64,000 bases of DNA from Cephalopachus bancanus (Eukaryota; Chordata; Mammalia; Primates; Tarsiidae): the NCBI GenBank assembly GCA_027257055.1, contig JAPVLO010000984.1:186001-250000 (forward strand), in the 5' to 3' direction. Numbering within the stretch: position 1 is the stretch's first letter; the number at the start of each line of letters is the position of its first letter. Position numbers and translations under genes: made by a program. The notes below the pieces were generated by a model that saw only the letters and a program-made list of their open reading frames with translations, searched no databases and was not told the DNA's origin. This document shows positions 42,990 through 57,324 of this stretch, one piece after another.

Positions 42990-43785
42990 ACTCTGATTTA
43001 TTAGAACTCTGTGTGCTTAATTGGGAATTTAAGGGAGGTGAAAAAGGGAGGTTACAAATTGTTTACAAACATAATGAATATTTAATGAGTATTACATTTA
43101 ACAATCGATGAAGTATGAATGTCAATTAAATATTTATTCACTTCAGTCTCATGGTTTTTTTTTTGGTATCTTGGAACCAGGAATACTTTTTTTTAGTTTC
43201 GAGTATTCCTTTGGCTCTTAAAAAGCCTGCAGGCCCTACACACCATGCCGGGTGCCTCGGGGCTAAATGCTGCAGACCCCGCATCTCCTCCGACTACAGG
43301 ATTTCTGCTTTGAGTTCCTCATAAACTTGTTTCTGCTTTAGGTCTTGAATCTTCCCAGTTGGGGCATATCCTACCATTCTGTACTCAGTTGAAATGTCAC
43401 CTAATTCAAGACAGTATTCTTGATCACCCACTGGAAAGTAGCCTTCCAGTCATGTTATTTTACTTCTTGTTGTAGCACTTATAAATAACTGATATTATAG
43501 TCCTAACAACCTCTTATTCTAAATCTACTGATTTACTGATCTACTAATCTATGGTTCAATTGATTGTCCTCCCCCACTGGAAGGTAATGTCAGAGATTTC
43601 TTTCAGTTTTGTTTACCAAGGTATTCCTCCACTAACTCAGTGCCTGTAAGAAATACAGATACTCAATAATTTTATGCGGAATGAATAAAATAATTGAAAG
43701 GACATAACATGGAGTCGATATACTCAATGAGCCGCCATTTTAACATTGCCTAGATCTGTCATGTTTCTATAGCAGTTCACTTTAT
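42990..43785. other. Unassigned intron sequence
   Basis: No exon or clear repeat is recognised. Confidence 0.3.
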
Positions 43786-43789
43786 CCTC

Positions 43790-44500
43790 TAATTACTAGC
43801 TAAGGACAGAACTGGTTTATCAGAGGTAGCTATTGATAATCACTTTACAATCCACTCCCCAGCTTGTTTTGTAAACAAGTTAACCTAACCAACTCTTCAT
43901 GACCTTCATGACACAGACCCCATCAACACGGCAACTGTCATGTGACTAACCCACCCATCTGCCTGCTGTCCATCACCTGACATTAGTACCTGCACTTACC
44001 TGTCCCCTTCGCGATGACATGGAGCAGACCACCACCTAATCACCTTAATGACCTGGCCCCATCAAAGGGAAGGGTTAAAAGGCATTCCACTTTGAGCAGC
44101 CCATCGCCATTGCTTTACTAAGCTCTGGTGTGGCCATGTGCTCTTTGAGTTATGGCCCCTGCCATATTTTCTAAACTTTGGCCCTCCTCTCTTACCTTGG
44201 AGAGGTGAATCTCCTCTCTCTCTCTCTAATTTACTTTCTCGCCATTGGTTTTGCTAAGCTATGGTCTGCCCATGTGGCTCCTGGAGCTGTGGTCGCCATG
44301 TTTTCCTAATCTTTGGCCCCCGCTCCTACTTTGGAGAGGTGAATCAATCTCTCTCCCTCTCATTTACTTTCTAAATAAACTATATTTTCCATTCCAACTT
44401 CTGTGCAATTCTTTGCATTTTTCACGTGGCACCAGTAGCACACCAGACAGCCACACACCCAGGGGCCCTGACGTAACGTTTTGGAGGCCTCGCTGGCATT
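43790..44500 (+). mobile_element. ERV LTR with internal tandem duplication
   Basis: It has an LTR-like layout. GGGTTAAAAGGC (about 44075) resembles a promoter core. TTTCTAAATAAACTATATTTTCC carries an AATAAA signal at about 44371. A U5-like end with TTGCATTTTTCACGTGGCAC follows. After it, TTTTGGAGGCCTCGCTGG at about 44479 resembles a tRNA-Pro primer-binding site. The R region is duplicated with a ~134-bp period (units starting CGCCATTG at about 44106 and 44240). The left boundary is uncertain. No internal viral genes are seen. Confidence 0.5.
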
Positions 44501-44585
44501 GTGATCTAACAATAATAGTTATGATATTGTACACCTTGACTAGCTCATGTGTCCTCTCAATATTATTGTGGTTAAAGAGAAAGAG

Positions 44586-45095
44586 GTGGGACGATGCAGG
44601 GGGCAGAGTCGTGCTTCAGACCCTCAAAGATGCTCGCAGCCTGATCCCTGGAACCCACGAATATGTTATGCTAGGTGGCAAAGGGGGATTAAGTTGCAGA
44701 CAGAATGAAGGTTGCTCAGCTGGCCTTAAAATGAGATCCTCCTGGATTACTAGGTGGTCCCAATGTAATCACGAGGGTCCTTTAAAGTGGAAGAGGGAAC
44801 CAAAGAGGATGTCAGTGATGTGGTGTGAGAAAGACTCAGCTAACTATTGCTGACTTCGAAGACAGAGGAAGGGGGACATGAACCAAAGAACACAGGAGGC
44901 TTCTAAAACCTGGAAGAGGCAAAGAAGCGCGTTCTCATAAGATTCCCCCTTTTTTGTGTGTGTTTTTACCCAGTGAGATCCATTTCAGCCTTCTGACCTC
45001 TAGAACATGGGGTCTGTGTCATGAAGATAATACATTTGTATTAAACCACTCAGTTTGTGGCAATTTGTTATAATAGCAACAGAAAACTAATACAG
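44586..45095 (+). mobile_element. MaLR-like LTR remnant
   Basis: CTGATCCCTGGAACCCACGA, ATATGTTATGCTAGGTGGCA, GGTCCCAATGTAATCACGAG, CTTCTGACCTCTAGAACATG and GCAACAGAAAACTAATACAG are in the order of a MaLR-type LTR. Confidence 0.6.
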
Positions 45096-45230
45096 GTAGT
45101 TATGCCGTTCTCATAGATGAAGACAAAGAAGCCCATACCTGATAGGCCACTTGTCCAAGGTCATGTATTAGTACAAGCTAGATTTCAGTTGGTCAGAGAT
45201 CATGCATATCATTCCTGTTAGCATCTGTTC

Positions 45231-45990
45231 TGTTATCTGTTGCTTCATAACAAACCCACCCAAATCTCAGTGGCTTACACAACAATGTATTACTATCTTT
45301 CCTGGCTCTGTGGGCTGGCTGGGCTCAGCTGAGAGAATCTTACTTTGGGGCTGTTATGTGAGTACAGTTATTGAGACGATGGCCAGGACTTTGGTCACTT
45401 GGCCCTTCTCTAGCTTAACTGAGCTAGACACCCAGGATTGCACACTCACATGCCTGGCACTTGAAGCCAGCTGTCCTCTGGGAGCCCACCTGGGCTCAGC
45501 ACCAACACATGGCCTCTCCACATGCCTTGGCCTTCCTGCAGCCTGGAAGCGGGGTTCCAAGGGAAGGACTGTAGGGGCAAGCACTGCAAGAGGCAGAGGA
45601 CAGCAGCTGCCAGGCTAGTTAGGGGCCATGCCTGGAACTGGCATGCTGTCACTTCTGCCACATTCTATCAGTCAAGACAAAACAGGGTTCTCCCAGATTC
45701 AAGAGGTGAAGAAATAAACTCCACCTCTTGAAGGGGGTGAGGCAAGGTCATATTGCAGAAGAGCGTGTGGTACAGGAGATACTGATGCAGCCATTTTGAG
45801 AAGACAGTTTTCAACAGCATGCTTATTTGGAAGACCTGAACATGTTTTGTAGCAATCTTACAATTTATCTTTCAATGATTAACTGCCTCCCTAAAGCCCC
45901 ACCTCATACTATCACCACAATGGGATTAGAGTTTCAGCATAAGACTTTGGGGTTGGGGCACAAACATGGAGGCCATTGCACATATATTCC
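45231..45990 (-). mobile_element. MaLR-like LTR remnant, antisense
   Basis: TGTTGCTTCATAACAAACCC, CTCAGTGGCTTACACAACAA, GGCTGGCTGGGCTCAGCTGA, TGTCACTTCTGCCACATTCT and AATAAACTCCACCTCTTGA are the antisense reading of a mammalian LTR. The family assignment is uncertain. Confidence 0.45.
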
Positions 45991-46080
45991 CTAAGGCTCT
46001 GGTACCTTCATGGGAGACACTTAGAAGTAATAACCCCCCCAAATAGTTGGAAACACATTGGACTTTCTTTTTAAAACACA

Positions 46081-46394
46081 GCCATGCTTCACTGAGCAAC
46101 AGTGATACTTTTTGAGAAATGCGTTGTTAGGTGATTTTATCATCGTGTGAACATCATAGATTGTACACACACACATCTGGATGGTATAGCTCCTACACAC
46201 CTAGGTTATATGGTATAAGCTATTGCTCCTACACCACTACACACACAGCAGGTTATTGTACTGCACAGTGTAAGGCAATAATGACACAGTGAGAAGTGCT
46301 TGTGCCATAGGGGTTTTTCAGCTCCGTTACAATCTTATGGGATCACTGACCAGGTCTGTCATTGACCAAATCATCATAATGTGGTGCATGACTG
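46081..46394. mobile_element. Non-autonomous DNA transposon, hAT-like
   Basis: It begins CAGCCATGCTTCACTGAGC and ends GTGGTGCATGACTGCAG, which are inverted repeats of each other (CAGYCATGC). The inside has ACACACCTAGGTTATATGGT and CTTATGGGATCACTGACC, typical of an old human-shared MER-class element. No transposase remains. The exact family name is uncertain. Confidence 0.6.
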
Positions 46395-46445
46395 CAGTTG
46401 TACTATTTCATTGCATTCATTGGTTACCATGTGATTAAACACTAG

Positions 46446-46733
<288 letters not shown>

Positions 46734-46994
46734 TGACGTCTTTTGGAGGCTGAGTCTTAATCTCGAGAAATAAAATCCAAGGGATGAGTTTTAGAACGTC
46801 CTGGAAGTTCCTGAACAAAATGAAATCTTTCTGTGCTTTAAATATTTGTATTTGCTGCAGTAAAACTTCCTCATATGTCTAGAAATACCATTACTCTTGA
46901 ATTAATTTGATCAGTCTGGGAAAATGATGAGGTTGCAGTGCATATAGGGAAGATACACTTTTTCTCCCTTCACTGAATGATTTTCTTTTTCTTT

Positions 46995-47287
46995 TCTTTT
47001 TTTTTTTTTTGAGTTGGAGTCAGTCTCACTCGGTCGCCCAGACTGGAGTGCAGTGGCCGCTCCCGGCCATCGCAGCCTCGACCCGCTGGGCTCCGGCGAT
47101 CCTTCCGCCTCAGCCTTCCGAGTAGCCGGAATTACAGGCACGCGCTACCACGCCCGGCTGAGTTTTTGGTTTATTGTAGAGATGAGGTCTCGCTGCCCAG
47201 GCGGGTTTCGAACCCGCAGGCTCAGGCCATCCACTCACCTCAGCCTCCCAAAGGCGCGGGATTGCAGGCTGAGCCACCGAGCCCGGC
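46995..47287 (-). mobile_element. Lineage-specific Alu, antisense
   Basis: A T/C tail, GAGTTGGAGTCAGTCTCAC (with a small duplication of the GTC/AGTC part) to GAGCCACCGAGCCCGGC. Hairpin right-arm variant, low divergence, many CpGs kept. Confidence 0.92.
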
Positions 47288-47559
47288 TTGTTTTTCTTTT
47301 GAAAGTTAATTCTTTATATTGATTTAAGTTTCTGAAGTTTCAATTGCTTTAGGAGAATTAGCGAAGGCCCTCTGTGCTGGTATTAGACGAGCAGCATTCC
47401 TCTGCTTTTCACTGTCTTCTCATTTCTCCTGTGAGAACAGTATTTCCTCCAGTCTCGCTGAGCCGTGACTATTCAGGGCACTGACTCAAGAGAGGGGAAG
47501 TGACTTGAGCCCTGTCTGATCATTTCTGGAGCACGATGCTGGGGGAATCGGCTCTGCCT

Positions 47560-48720
47560 TGACCGGGTTCAGTCCCAGGTCGCTTCCTCCTTCTCAAGAG
47601 GAGCCGGGCCCTGCAGGGAGGTGGCGCCCAGGGCCCACTTGTCTGAGACGAGCAGGGCTTTCTCCTTTTTCCTGCTTGGTGTCTCAAGGGAAGTTGTTCC
47701 TGGGCAGAAGAAGCTGACCCGGAAAGATCTTCTCGGGCTTCCCCCCGCCGCGCTCCCCCTCCGGCCCTCTCTCTGCGGCCACCCTTGCTCCTGTCGGACA
47801 GCCTCCCGCTCGCTTGGGCGGGGCCTCCTGCCTGTCCCTGCGCACTTCTCCGTCTGCGGGGGATACCCTCGCCAGCTCACCTCATCTCTCCTTCCATCCA
47901 CCTGCTCTGTCTCCCGAGAAGGAGCTGGTGGGATGTTGGAGTCCAGAAGGTCGGGATTCAGGCCCTGTCTCGGCCACTTCCCTGCTCCGTGGAAACTCTG
48001 GATCCTAGGTCACGTGTGAGGCGGGGAGGGTAGGATTGAACTTCGAGGGTCCCTGTGAACGAGGGGGTGCCTCAAAGCGGTCGGCCCTGTTCAGCGCAGT
48101 CTGGACTGTTGGGCACGAGCACGCGGCCAGCGTGTGGCGAGGAGGGGCGGAGGGGCCTGAGCACGCCAGGAAGGCCCAGGCTGCGCCTGAGGGCTGTGCT
48201 CGTCCTGGCCACCTGCCCCGCACACACCTGTGCTCCCGCCTTCGCCCACTCTGCGCCCAGCTCGGCTCCTGCCCTGCACACGGCCTCTGGGTCCTCCGCC
48301 CGCGCTCCCCGCCCTCCCCGCCTCTCTTGCTCATCACCACCCTGGACCACCCCACCCGCTCTCCTGCCTGAATGGCTCGGCCCTGACGCCCCCTCCTCTG
48401 CCTCCCCTCCAGTGCCCTTCCTCCTTCCGAAGACGTGTCTTCTCTGGTGCCTCCACGGCCCCTGGCAGCTGGGTGGGAGGGAGACAGGCACCAGGGAAAG
48501 CCGGGGGCCACGTGCGCGGATCCACGCCAGCACTGCGGCCCAGCTGGGCCAGGTAGAAGGCCTGCAGTGGGGATGGGCGAGAGGGTCGGGCCCCACGGAG
48601 GCGTGTGGCCTGGGGGACAGGAGGTGAAGCCACGGAGGGGGACAGGCAAGCAGAGTGCCGAGGCTTGGCGAACACGCTGGGGCTGCACTCTGCGCAGGAG
48701 GGAGGGCTGGGCCTGAGAAC
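47560..48720. other. GC- and CpG-enriched intronic block
   Basis: Between exons 8 and 9 the sequence is strongly GC-rich with many CpGs (for example CCCCCCGCCGCGCTCCCCCT near 47740). It supports long frames on both strands (48005-48784 minus 259 codons, 48072-48908 minus 278 codons, 48055-48627 plus 190 codons). None shows a recognisable domain and they overlap one another, so they are more likely a composition effect. A second CpG island or enhancer is possible. Confidence 0.45.
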
Positions 48721-51329
<2,609 letters not shown>

Positions 51330-51611
51330 GTAATCTTTGAAACATATTTTATTGTAGTAAAATACACTTAACGAAATCTACCCTTTTAACCATTTTCAGC
51401 ATACAGTTCAGTGGCACTAAGTGCATCCACACTGTCTTGTAGCCATCACCACCATTCATCTCCAGAACTTTTCATCTTCCCAGATGGAGGCTCCATAACC
51501 TAGTAAACCCTAGTTCCCCATTTCCTCCTCTCCCACCCCTACAACCACTCTTCTGCTTTCTGTCTTTATGAATTTGACTGCCATAGGTAGTCAAATCGTT
51601 TTGAAGTTATT
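51330..51611 (-). mobile_element. L1M-like 3' fragment, antisense
   Basis: TTATTGTAGTAAAATACACT, CATACAGTTCAGTGGCACTA, CCATCACCACCATTCATCTC and CTGTCTTTATGAATTTGACT follow the antisense L1M order. It was the target of the younger L1 insertion that follows. Confidence 0.7.
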
Positions 51612-51971
51612 ATTTCTTAAGTTTTTATTATAAAGATCTGGGGTACATTTCAGGGTTAGGTATATAAGCACCGATCATGCAGGTATCCTTGTGGATGGGG
51701 TGTGCCCCTCCCTCCCCTGGCAGTTTCCCTCAACTGCCAATCCCACCCCCCACAGTTTCCCATTACTGCCAATTGCTTTCTTATAGCATTATAATTGTTC
51801 GAGGTCCGCTTATGAGTGAGAACATATGGAACTCTGTTCTTTCTGTGATATATCACTGAGTATGATAGACTCCAAATCCATCCAAGTTGCTGCAAAGTCC
51901 ATATAAAAGTTGCTGCAAATCCATCCAAGTTGCTGCAAAGTCCTTCTTTTTGGCTGCATTCTGTCTTTTTG
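51612..51971 (-). mobile_element. Young L1 3' end between ~60-bp direct repeats
   Basis: It has the same 3' UTR as the copy at 13819 (GGGGTACATTTCAGGGTTAG, TATGAGTGAGAACATATGG). It is flanked by near-identical 60-61-bp copies of L1M sequence at 51551-51611 and 51972-52031. Internally, TCCATCCAAGTTGCTGCAAA is tandemly duplicated (about 51879-51940). Confidence 0.82.
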
Positions 51972-52010
51972 TTCTGCTTTCTGCTCTATGAATTTGACTA
52001 CCATAGGTAG

Positions 52011-52400
<390 letters not shown>

Positions 52401-52599
52401 TGACTGTGTGGACTGCACTCCGTCCTGCTGAGATGGTTGCTGATCCTTCTTGGTGGGCTGCAAGCCTTGAGTTAGCATATCCTTTGTGAAACACTGCATC
52501 GTCACAGTCACTGCAACCTCCCAGTTTTGACGGAGACGTGTCCGTAAGAATTTTTACTTTGAATAGCAAAAGATGTGTTTTTAAACTTTGAATTATTTA

Positions 52600-53605
52600 A
52601 TAAGTTTTTGAAAAGATTATAGATTCATATAGTCCCAAAATAAAAGAATATAACTAGTAAGGGTTTAACAGTAAAAATCCCTACCACCTTACCCCTGACC
52701 CTTTCCTGACTTGTCTGGTTGCCACACTACTCTGACCGTATGTACCCATTTTGATGCATTTCTTCTGTTCCTTCTGGTTTCTTTGTGTGTGTGCAATAGA
52801 ACATAATTATATTATGCTCTTATTTTCTTCTTTTTTTTTGGACACTAGGGGCAGACCTATAAACAGTACGCTGTTCTGTAATTAGCTTTTTTCCCTTTAG
52901 CATTATAAAGTGAAGCTCTTTCCATGTTAGCACATGGAGAATTTCCTTATTCTTTTTTATTTTGCAGCTGCATGGTAGACCATGGTATGGATGTATCATA
53001 ATTTATTCAACTGGTTCTCAACTGAGGGGTACCTAAGTTGTTCCTAAGTTTTTGCTATTATAAACATAACTGCAATGGATAAACTTATAGGTGTCTAAAC
53101 TTGTTTTTTTAGTTCAACACATTTTAATTGTGGTAAAATACATACAACATAAAATTTACCATCTTAACCATTTATATATAGTGGTATATGTATATGTATA
53201 TAGTTCAGTAATGTTAAGAGTATCCACACTGTTATGCCGTCATCTCCAAAGCTTTTTTATCTTGCCAAAGTGAAACTTTCTGCTCATGAAATAGCTCCCA
53301 TTCCTCCTCGTCCCCGTCGCCCTTGGCAACCACCATTCCGTTCTCTGTCTCTATGAATTTAACCACTCTGAGCACCTCGTATTAATAGAACCATCTAGGA
53401 TTTGCCTTTTTCGTGACCGGCTTGTTTCACTTAGCATAACGTCCTCAAGGGTCACCCATGTTATACTGGTGTCCGAAGTTCCTTCCTTTCAAAGGCTGGG
53501 TAACATCGCACCGTATGTGTGTACCACATTTTGTTTATCCGTTCATCGTCAATGGACAATGGGTTGCTTCCACCTTTGGGTCATTGTGTAAACCTGTTTT
53601 TAAAG
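52600..53605 (-). mobile_element. Old L1 (L1M-like), antisense
   Basis: AAATACATACAACATAAAAT, CACTTAGCATAACGTCCTCA, ACCACATTTTGTTTATCCG and TCAATGGACAATGGGTTGCT are antisense L1M 3' wording. The left part (52600-53090) belongs to a related L1M 3' UTR. No frame is open. Confidence 0.7.
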
Positions 53606-54410
53606 AACGACGGTCATGTTTCTTCCGAGCGGCACAGTAGGGCAGGCTGAACTGTCCACGTGCTGTCAGAGAGCCATGCTGGGTTCCAGCTCTCCTGGAA
53701 GGAGACCCCAGGGGACAGCTCTGACGGGTGCTTCCACAGGTTATCTTCCATCCTCGCGTCTCCCAGGCGAGGTGGACAAAAGGACCCCAGATTTCAAGAG
53801 AAGGTTGGAGGGCTTCTGATGGCAAGAGGTCCCACGCTCAGAAAGAGGCAGAGCCAGCTTGAAACCCCAACCGTGGCTGCTCTCTCAGCGCTTCCCCACA
53901 GCCGTGGGAGAGATGTCTGCCTCCGGAACTTGCCGCGTTCCCTTCCCTGTCTTTCCCCACATGGTTCGTTGGGCAGCACCGCCTCGACTCACTGTGCACG
54001 CCCAGGTCCGTCTCCTCAGAATCACACGTTTCACATGTGTGGGATCTCAAGTGGTGATAAATGATTTTACTTCTCTCGGTGGGCCAGTTTCTGAAATTAG
54101 CTTCCTCCCTGCCCCCAATCATAACAGTCATACCAGCCCACTGTGTCTGAACACAGAAAAGCCTACGGAAGCAAAACAACTGTGTGCCTCCCCCATGACT
54201 CCATCACTTGCTGGAATTTCATCCCTCTTGCTTGGTTAACTTGGTTCACATTGAGCACTGGTATTTTCTTATGTTTTCTCTTTGTAACGTACTCTACTTT
54301 TTCATTAATAAAGGCAGTTTTGGGCGAAGAGAATTCATGGCACTGGGCAGGGATTTAAGTTGGGGCTCCTGGTGTTCATGGACTGGATATTACAGCACAT
54401 GTAGTCAGTG
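53606..54410. other. Unassigned intron sequence
   Basis: No exon or clear repeat is recognised. Several overlapping open frames have no coding signature. Confidence 0.3.
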
Positions 54411-54415
54411 CTACC

Positions 54416-54694
54416 TGAAGGTCGCAGAGAACAGTCAGAAGGGCGTCCCCCAAGATGGCACTGCCACCCAAAACAACAAAGACCCTAAGCTTGTACGGTT
54501 TCCCGCGCTCGCGAAGTTCAAATCTGCGAGCCAACAGCCTCCTCCTATAACAAATCAGCCCTGTTGTACCTCCAATAAAATGTAACACAACCTCGGCCCA
54601 CCCTATCCCCGCTCCACCCTCTCCCAATAGAATGCTAACACGACCCTTCCTGCCCCTGCTACACTAATAAATACAGCCCTCTCCCTACATCTCT

Positions 54695-54729
<35 letters not shown>

Positions 54730-54826
54730 GCCCTCCGGCTACAGACCCTTTCCTGTAGCCACCACTACGATACATCTCCTGGTCTCTAACGGGTGTGGAG
54801 TTGTTCCTGGTGCCTAAGTTTTTTCA
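54416..54826 (+). mobile_element. Solo LTR, gammaretrovirus-like ERV
   Basis: A 411-bp unit from TGAAGGTCGC to AGTTTTTTCA with short TGAA/TTCA inverted ends. It is flanked by the 5-bp duplication CTACC at 54411-54415 and 54827-54831. It contains CCAATAAAATG and CCCAATAGAATGC (CCAAT-box-like), an AATAAATAC core at about 54667, a (CT)n run at 54706-54728 and a U5-like end. No internal viral sequence remains. Confidence 0.78.
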
Positions 54827-55001
54827 CTACCCCTTGACTTTGTCTTCAGATCAAAAGTCCAGAGTTGACCAGTCTTATAATTTGATTTTCCCAACTTTTC
54901 CTTCTCCTCTTTCTTTTCTGGGTCTGGCACACAGTTGGCACCCAACACATATTTAAATAATGAATAAAAACCACCTTTTTCTACCAGCTCCTACAATTTT
55001 T

Positions 55002-55288
55002 TTTTTTTTTTTTTTTTTTTGAGTTGGAATCTCACTCTGTCGCTCAGACTGGAGTGCAGTGGCCGCTCCTGGCCACCGCAGCCTCGACCTGCTGGGCTCC
55101 GGCCAGCCTTCCGAGTAGCCGGAATTACAGGCACACGCTACCATGCATGGCTGGTTTTTAAAGTTTTATTGTAGAGATGAGGTCTCACCAAGTTGCCCAG
55201 GCGGGTCTCGAACCTGCGAGCTCAGGCAATCCACTCACTTCAGCCTCCCAAAACGCGGGATTACAGGCTGAGCCACCGAGCCCGGTTT
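55002..55288 (-). mobile_element. Lineage-specific Alu, antisense, with small deletion
   Basis: A 20-base T tail, GAGTTGGAATCTCACTCTG to GAGCCACCGAGCCCGG. A perfect 15-bp duplication GCTCCTACAATTTTT lies at 54987-55001 and 55289-55303. About 13 bases between GGCTCCGG and CCTTCCGAG are missing. Confidence 0.94.
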
Positions 55289-55303
55289 GCTCCTACAATT
55301 TTT

Positions 55304-56052
55304 ACATTAGGGTTTGGATAGGAAACAAGGAGCCATGGTTTGCTGTAAATTTGACTTTCCCAGCAACCTGTCGTCGAGGCCTGAGGTATCACCAAACTCC
55401 CAAGAGCCTTCCCTCCATCCCACCCTCACCCCTAGGGCCAGAAGCGGCTGGACTTTGACTCCAGCACACACTCCCTGGGAAGATTTTCTCATCAACTTGA
55501 AAACTCTGGCTCTCAGAATGCTGCCTTCCCAAAATAGGCTAATTATGGTGATTCAAATGACTTTGCAAGCCAGGATTTAGACAGCATACAATTAGAGTCT
55601 TGCAAAATGCTTGCAAAATGCAGTTCTTCCTAATTTCATTACTGTCTCTTTTGATTAGAGGCTAACTACTTTCGACCCTAATCTTCCAGCTTGTCTGGGT
55701 CTTAGTGCCTGGAGTAACAACCAGCTCCTGTGCGTTGGTGAGAATTGCACATGTTGTCACCATCTAGCCATGTAAGAGAATTTGCAGGACACATTTCTGT
55801 ATCTGTAAGAGCAGAAACACACACTCCTAGGACTGGAACTTCTGGGGTTGTTTCTTACCATTCGTTTACATTGTTTTCAGGGTCTCTGAGCAAATCTTTA
55901 TGGGTCATTTGAGAAGCAAAGGAAAACCACCATCTTTTGCTCAGGGAAGACTATTTAGATGTGGAAATTGTGCAATGCATGAAATCTGGGGGACTCCTGC
56001 TTGCAGAGCTGTGGGCCCTGGTTTCTTTGAGCTCTGTCTTGAGAGAGATGTA
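55304..56052. other. Unassigned intron sequence
   Basis: No exon or clear repeat is recognised. Confidence 0.3.
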
Positions 56053-56066
56053 CCATTTTGTAATTT

Positions 56067-56369
56067 TTCTTTTTTGTTGTTGTTGTTTTTTGAGTTGGAG
56101 TCTCACTCTGTCGCCCAGACTGGAGTGCAGTGGCATGCTCCTGGCCACCGCAGCCTTGACCTGCTGGGCTCCGGCGATCCTTTTACCTCAGCCTTCCAAG
56201 TAGCCGGAACTATGGAAGTGCGCTACCACATCTGGCTACTTTTTATTTTATTGTAGAGGCGAGGTCTCGCCAAGTTGCCCAGGCTGGTCTCGAACCCGCG
56301 GGCTCAGGCAATCCACTCGCCTTGGCCTCCCAAAGTGCTGGGATTACAAGCTGAGCCACCAAGCCTGGC
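56067..56369 (-). mobile_element. Alu, antisense
   Basis: A (GTT)n-containing tail, GAGTTGGAGTCTCACTCTG to GAGCCACCAAGCCTGG. CCATTTTGTAATTT and CCATTTTATAATTT lie on the two sides. The right arm has the intermediate form GTGGCATGCTCCTGGCCACC. Confidence 0.92.
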
Positions 56370-56732
56370 CCATTTTATAATTTGTATAATACCACAAAGC
56401 TCCAGGCAGCTCATTCCCAAAATTATGTCCAGAACAGCCCTTGTTTCTTACTCCATTTGGTTAAGATTCAAATCCCTCACCTTTGGTTGGAGGTAGTATG
56501 CCAAAAAAAAAAAAAATTCTAGACAGTAGCCCAGTGTAACTGGCTTCTATGATATGCATTACTAATGTCATTATTGATGCTATTCTTAATAAGATCTCTT
56601 TCTGTCCGATTGCTCCACCCTTCTCCAAACGTGGCTTCCACTTACTGGTCTAAATGTGGCTGTTGGAGCTCCTGCCATCGTGTCACATTCCACTCAGGAG
56701 GAGAAGGAGCGGGAGAAGAATGCCATCCCTCC

Positions 56733-56735
<3 letters not shown>

Positions 56736-56786
<51 letters not shown>

Positions 56787-57043
56787 AGGTAGGAGTCTCA
56801 CTCTGTTGCCCAGGCTGGAGTGCAGTGGCGCGCCCATGGCCTCCACTGATCCTTCCGCCTCAGCCTTCCAAACAGCTGGAACTACAGGCACATGCCAACA
56901 CGCCTGCTAATTTTTTTATTTATTGTAGAGATGAGGGCTTGCCAAGTTGCCCGGGCTGGTCTCAAACCCCTGGACTCAGGCAATCCTCTGGCCTCTGCCT
57001 CCCAAAGTGCTGGGATGACAGGCGTGAGTCACTGCGCCTGGCT
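56736..57043 (-). mobile_element. Alu with its tail turned into (CT)n
   Basis: The Alu body runs from TTTGAGGTAGGAGTCTCAC to GAGTCACTGCGCCTGGC. Where a poly-T tail is expected there are about 24 CT units (56736-56783). ATCCCTCC flanks the whole at about 56727 and 57045, so the repeat is inside the insertion. Confidence 0.85.
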
Positions 57044-57324
57044 TATCCCTCCTCTCTTTACAGATACTTTCCAAAAGTTGCATGTGCCACTTCCATGTAT
57101 ACACTGTGGGCCAGAACTTAGGTCACAACTTAGGTCATGTACCTAATGGTGAAAAAGGCCAGGAAATGTTCTGGTGGCACGTGCTCTAGGGGTTTTATAG
57201 GCATTACCACATTTTCCCCTCACCACTACACCAAGGGGTAGTTAATAAGACCCGAAGAAGCTAAGAACTAGCTTAAGTTTGCCCAGCAAGATGGGTGAGC
57301 GAGTGGTGGCAGGTTTAGGATTTG

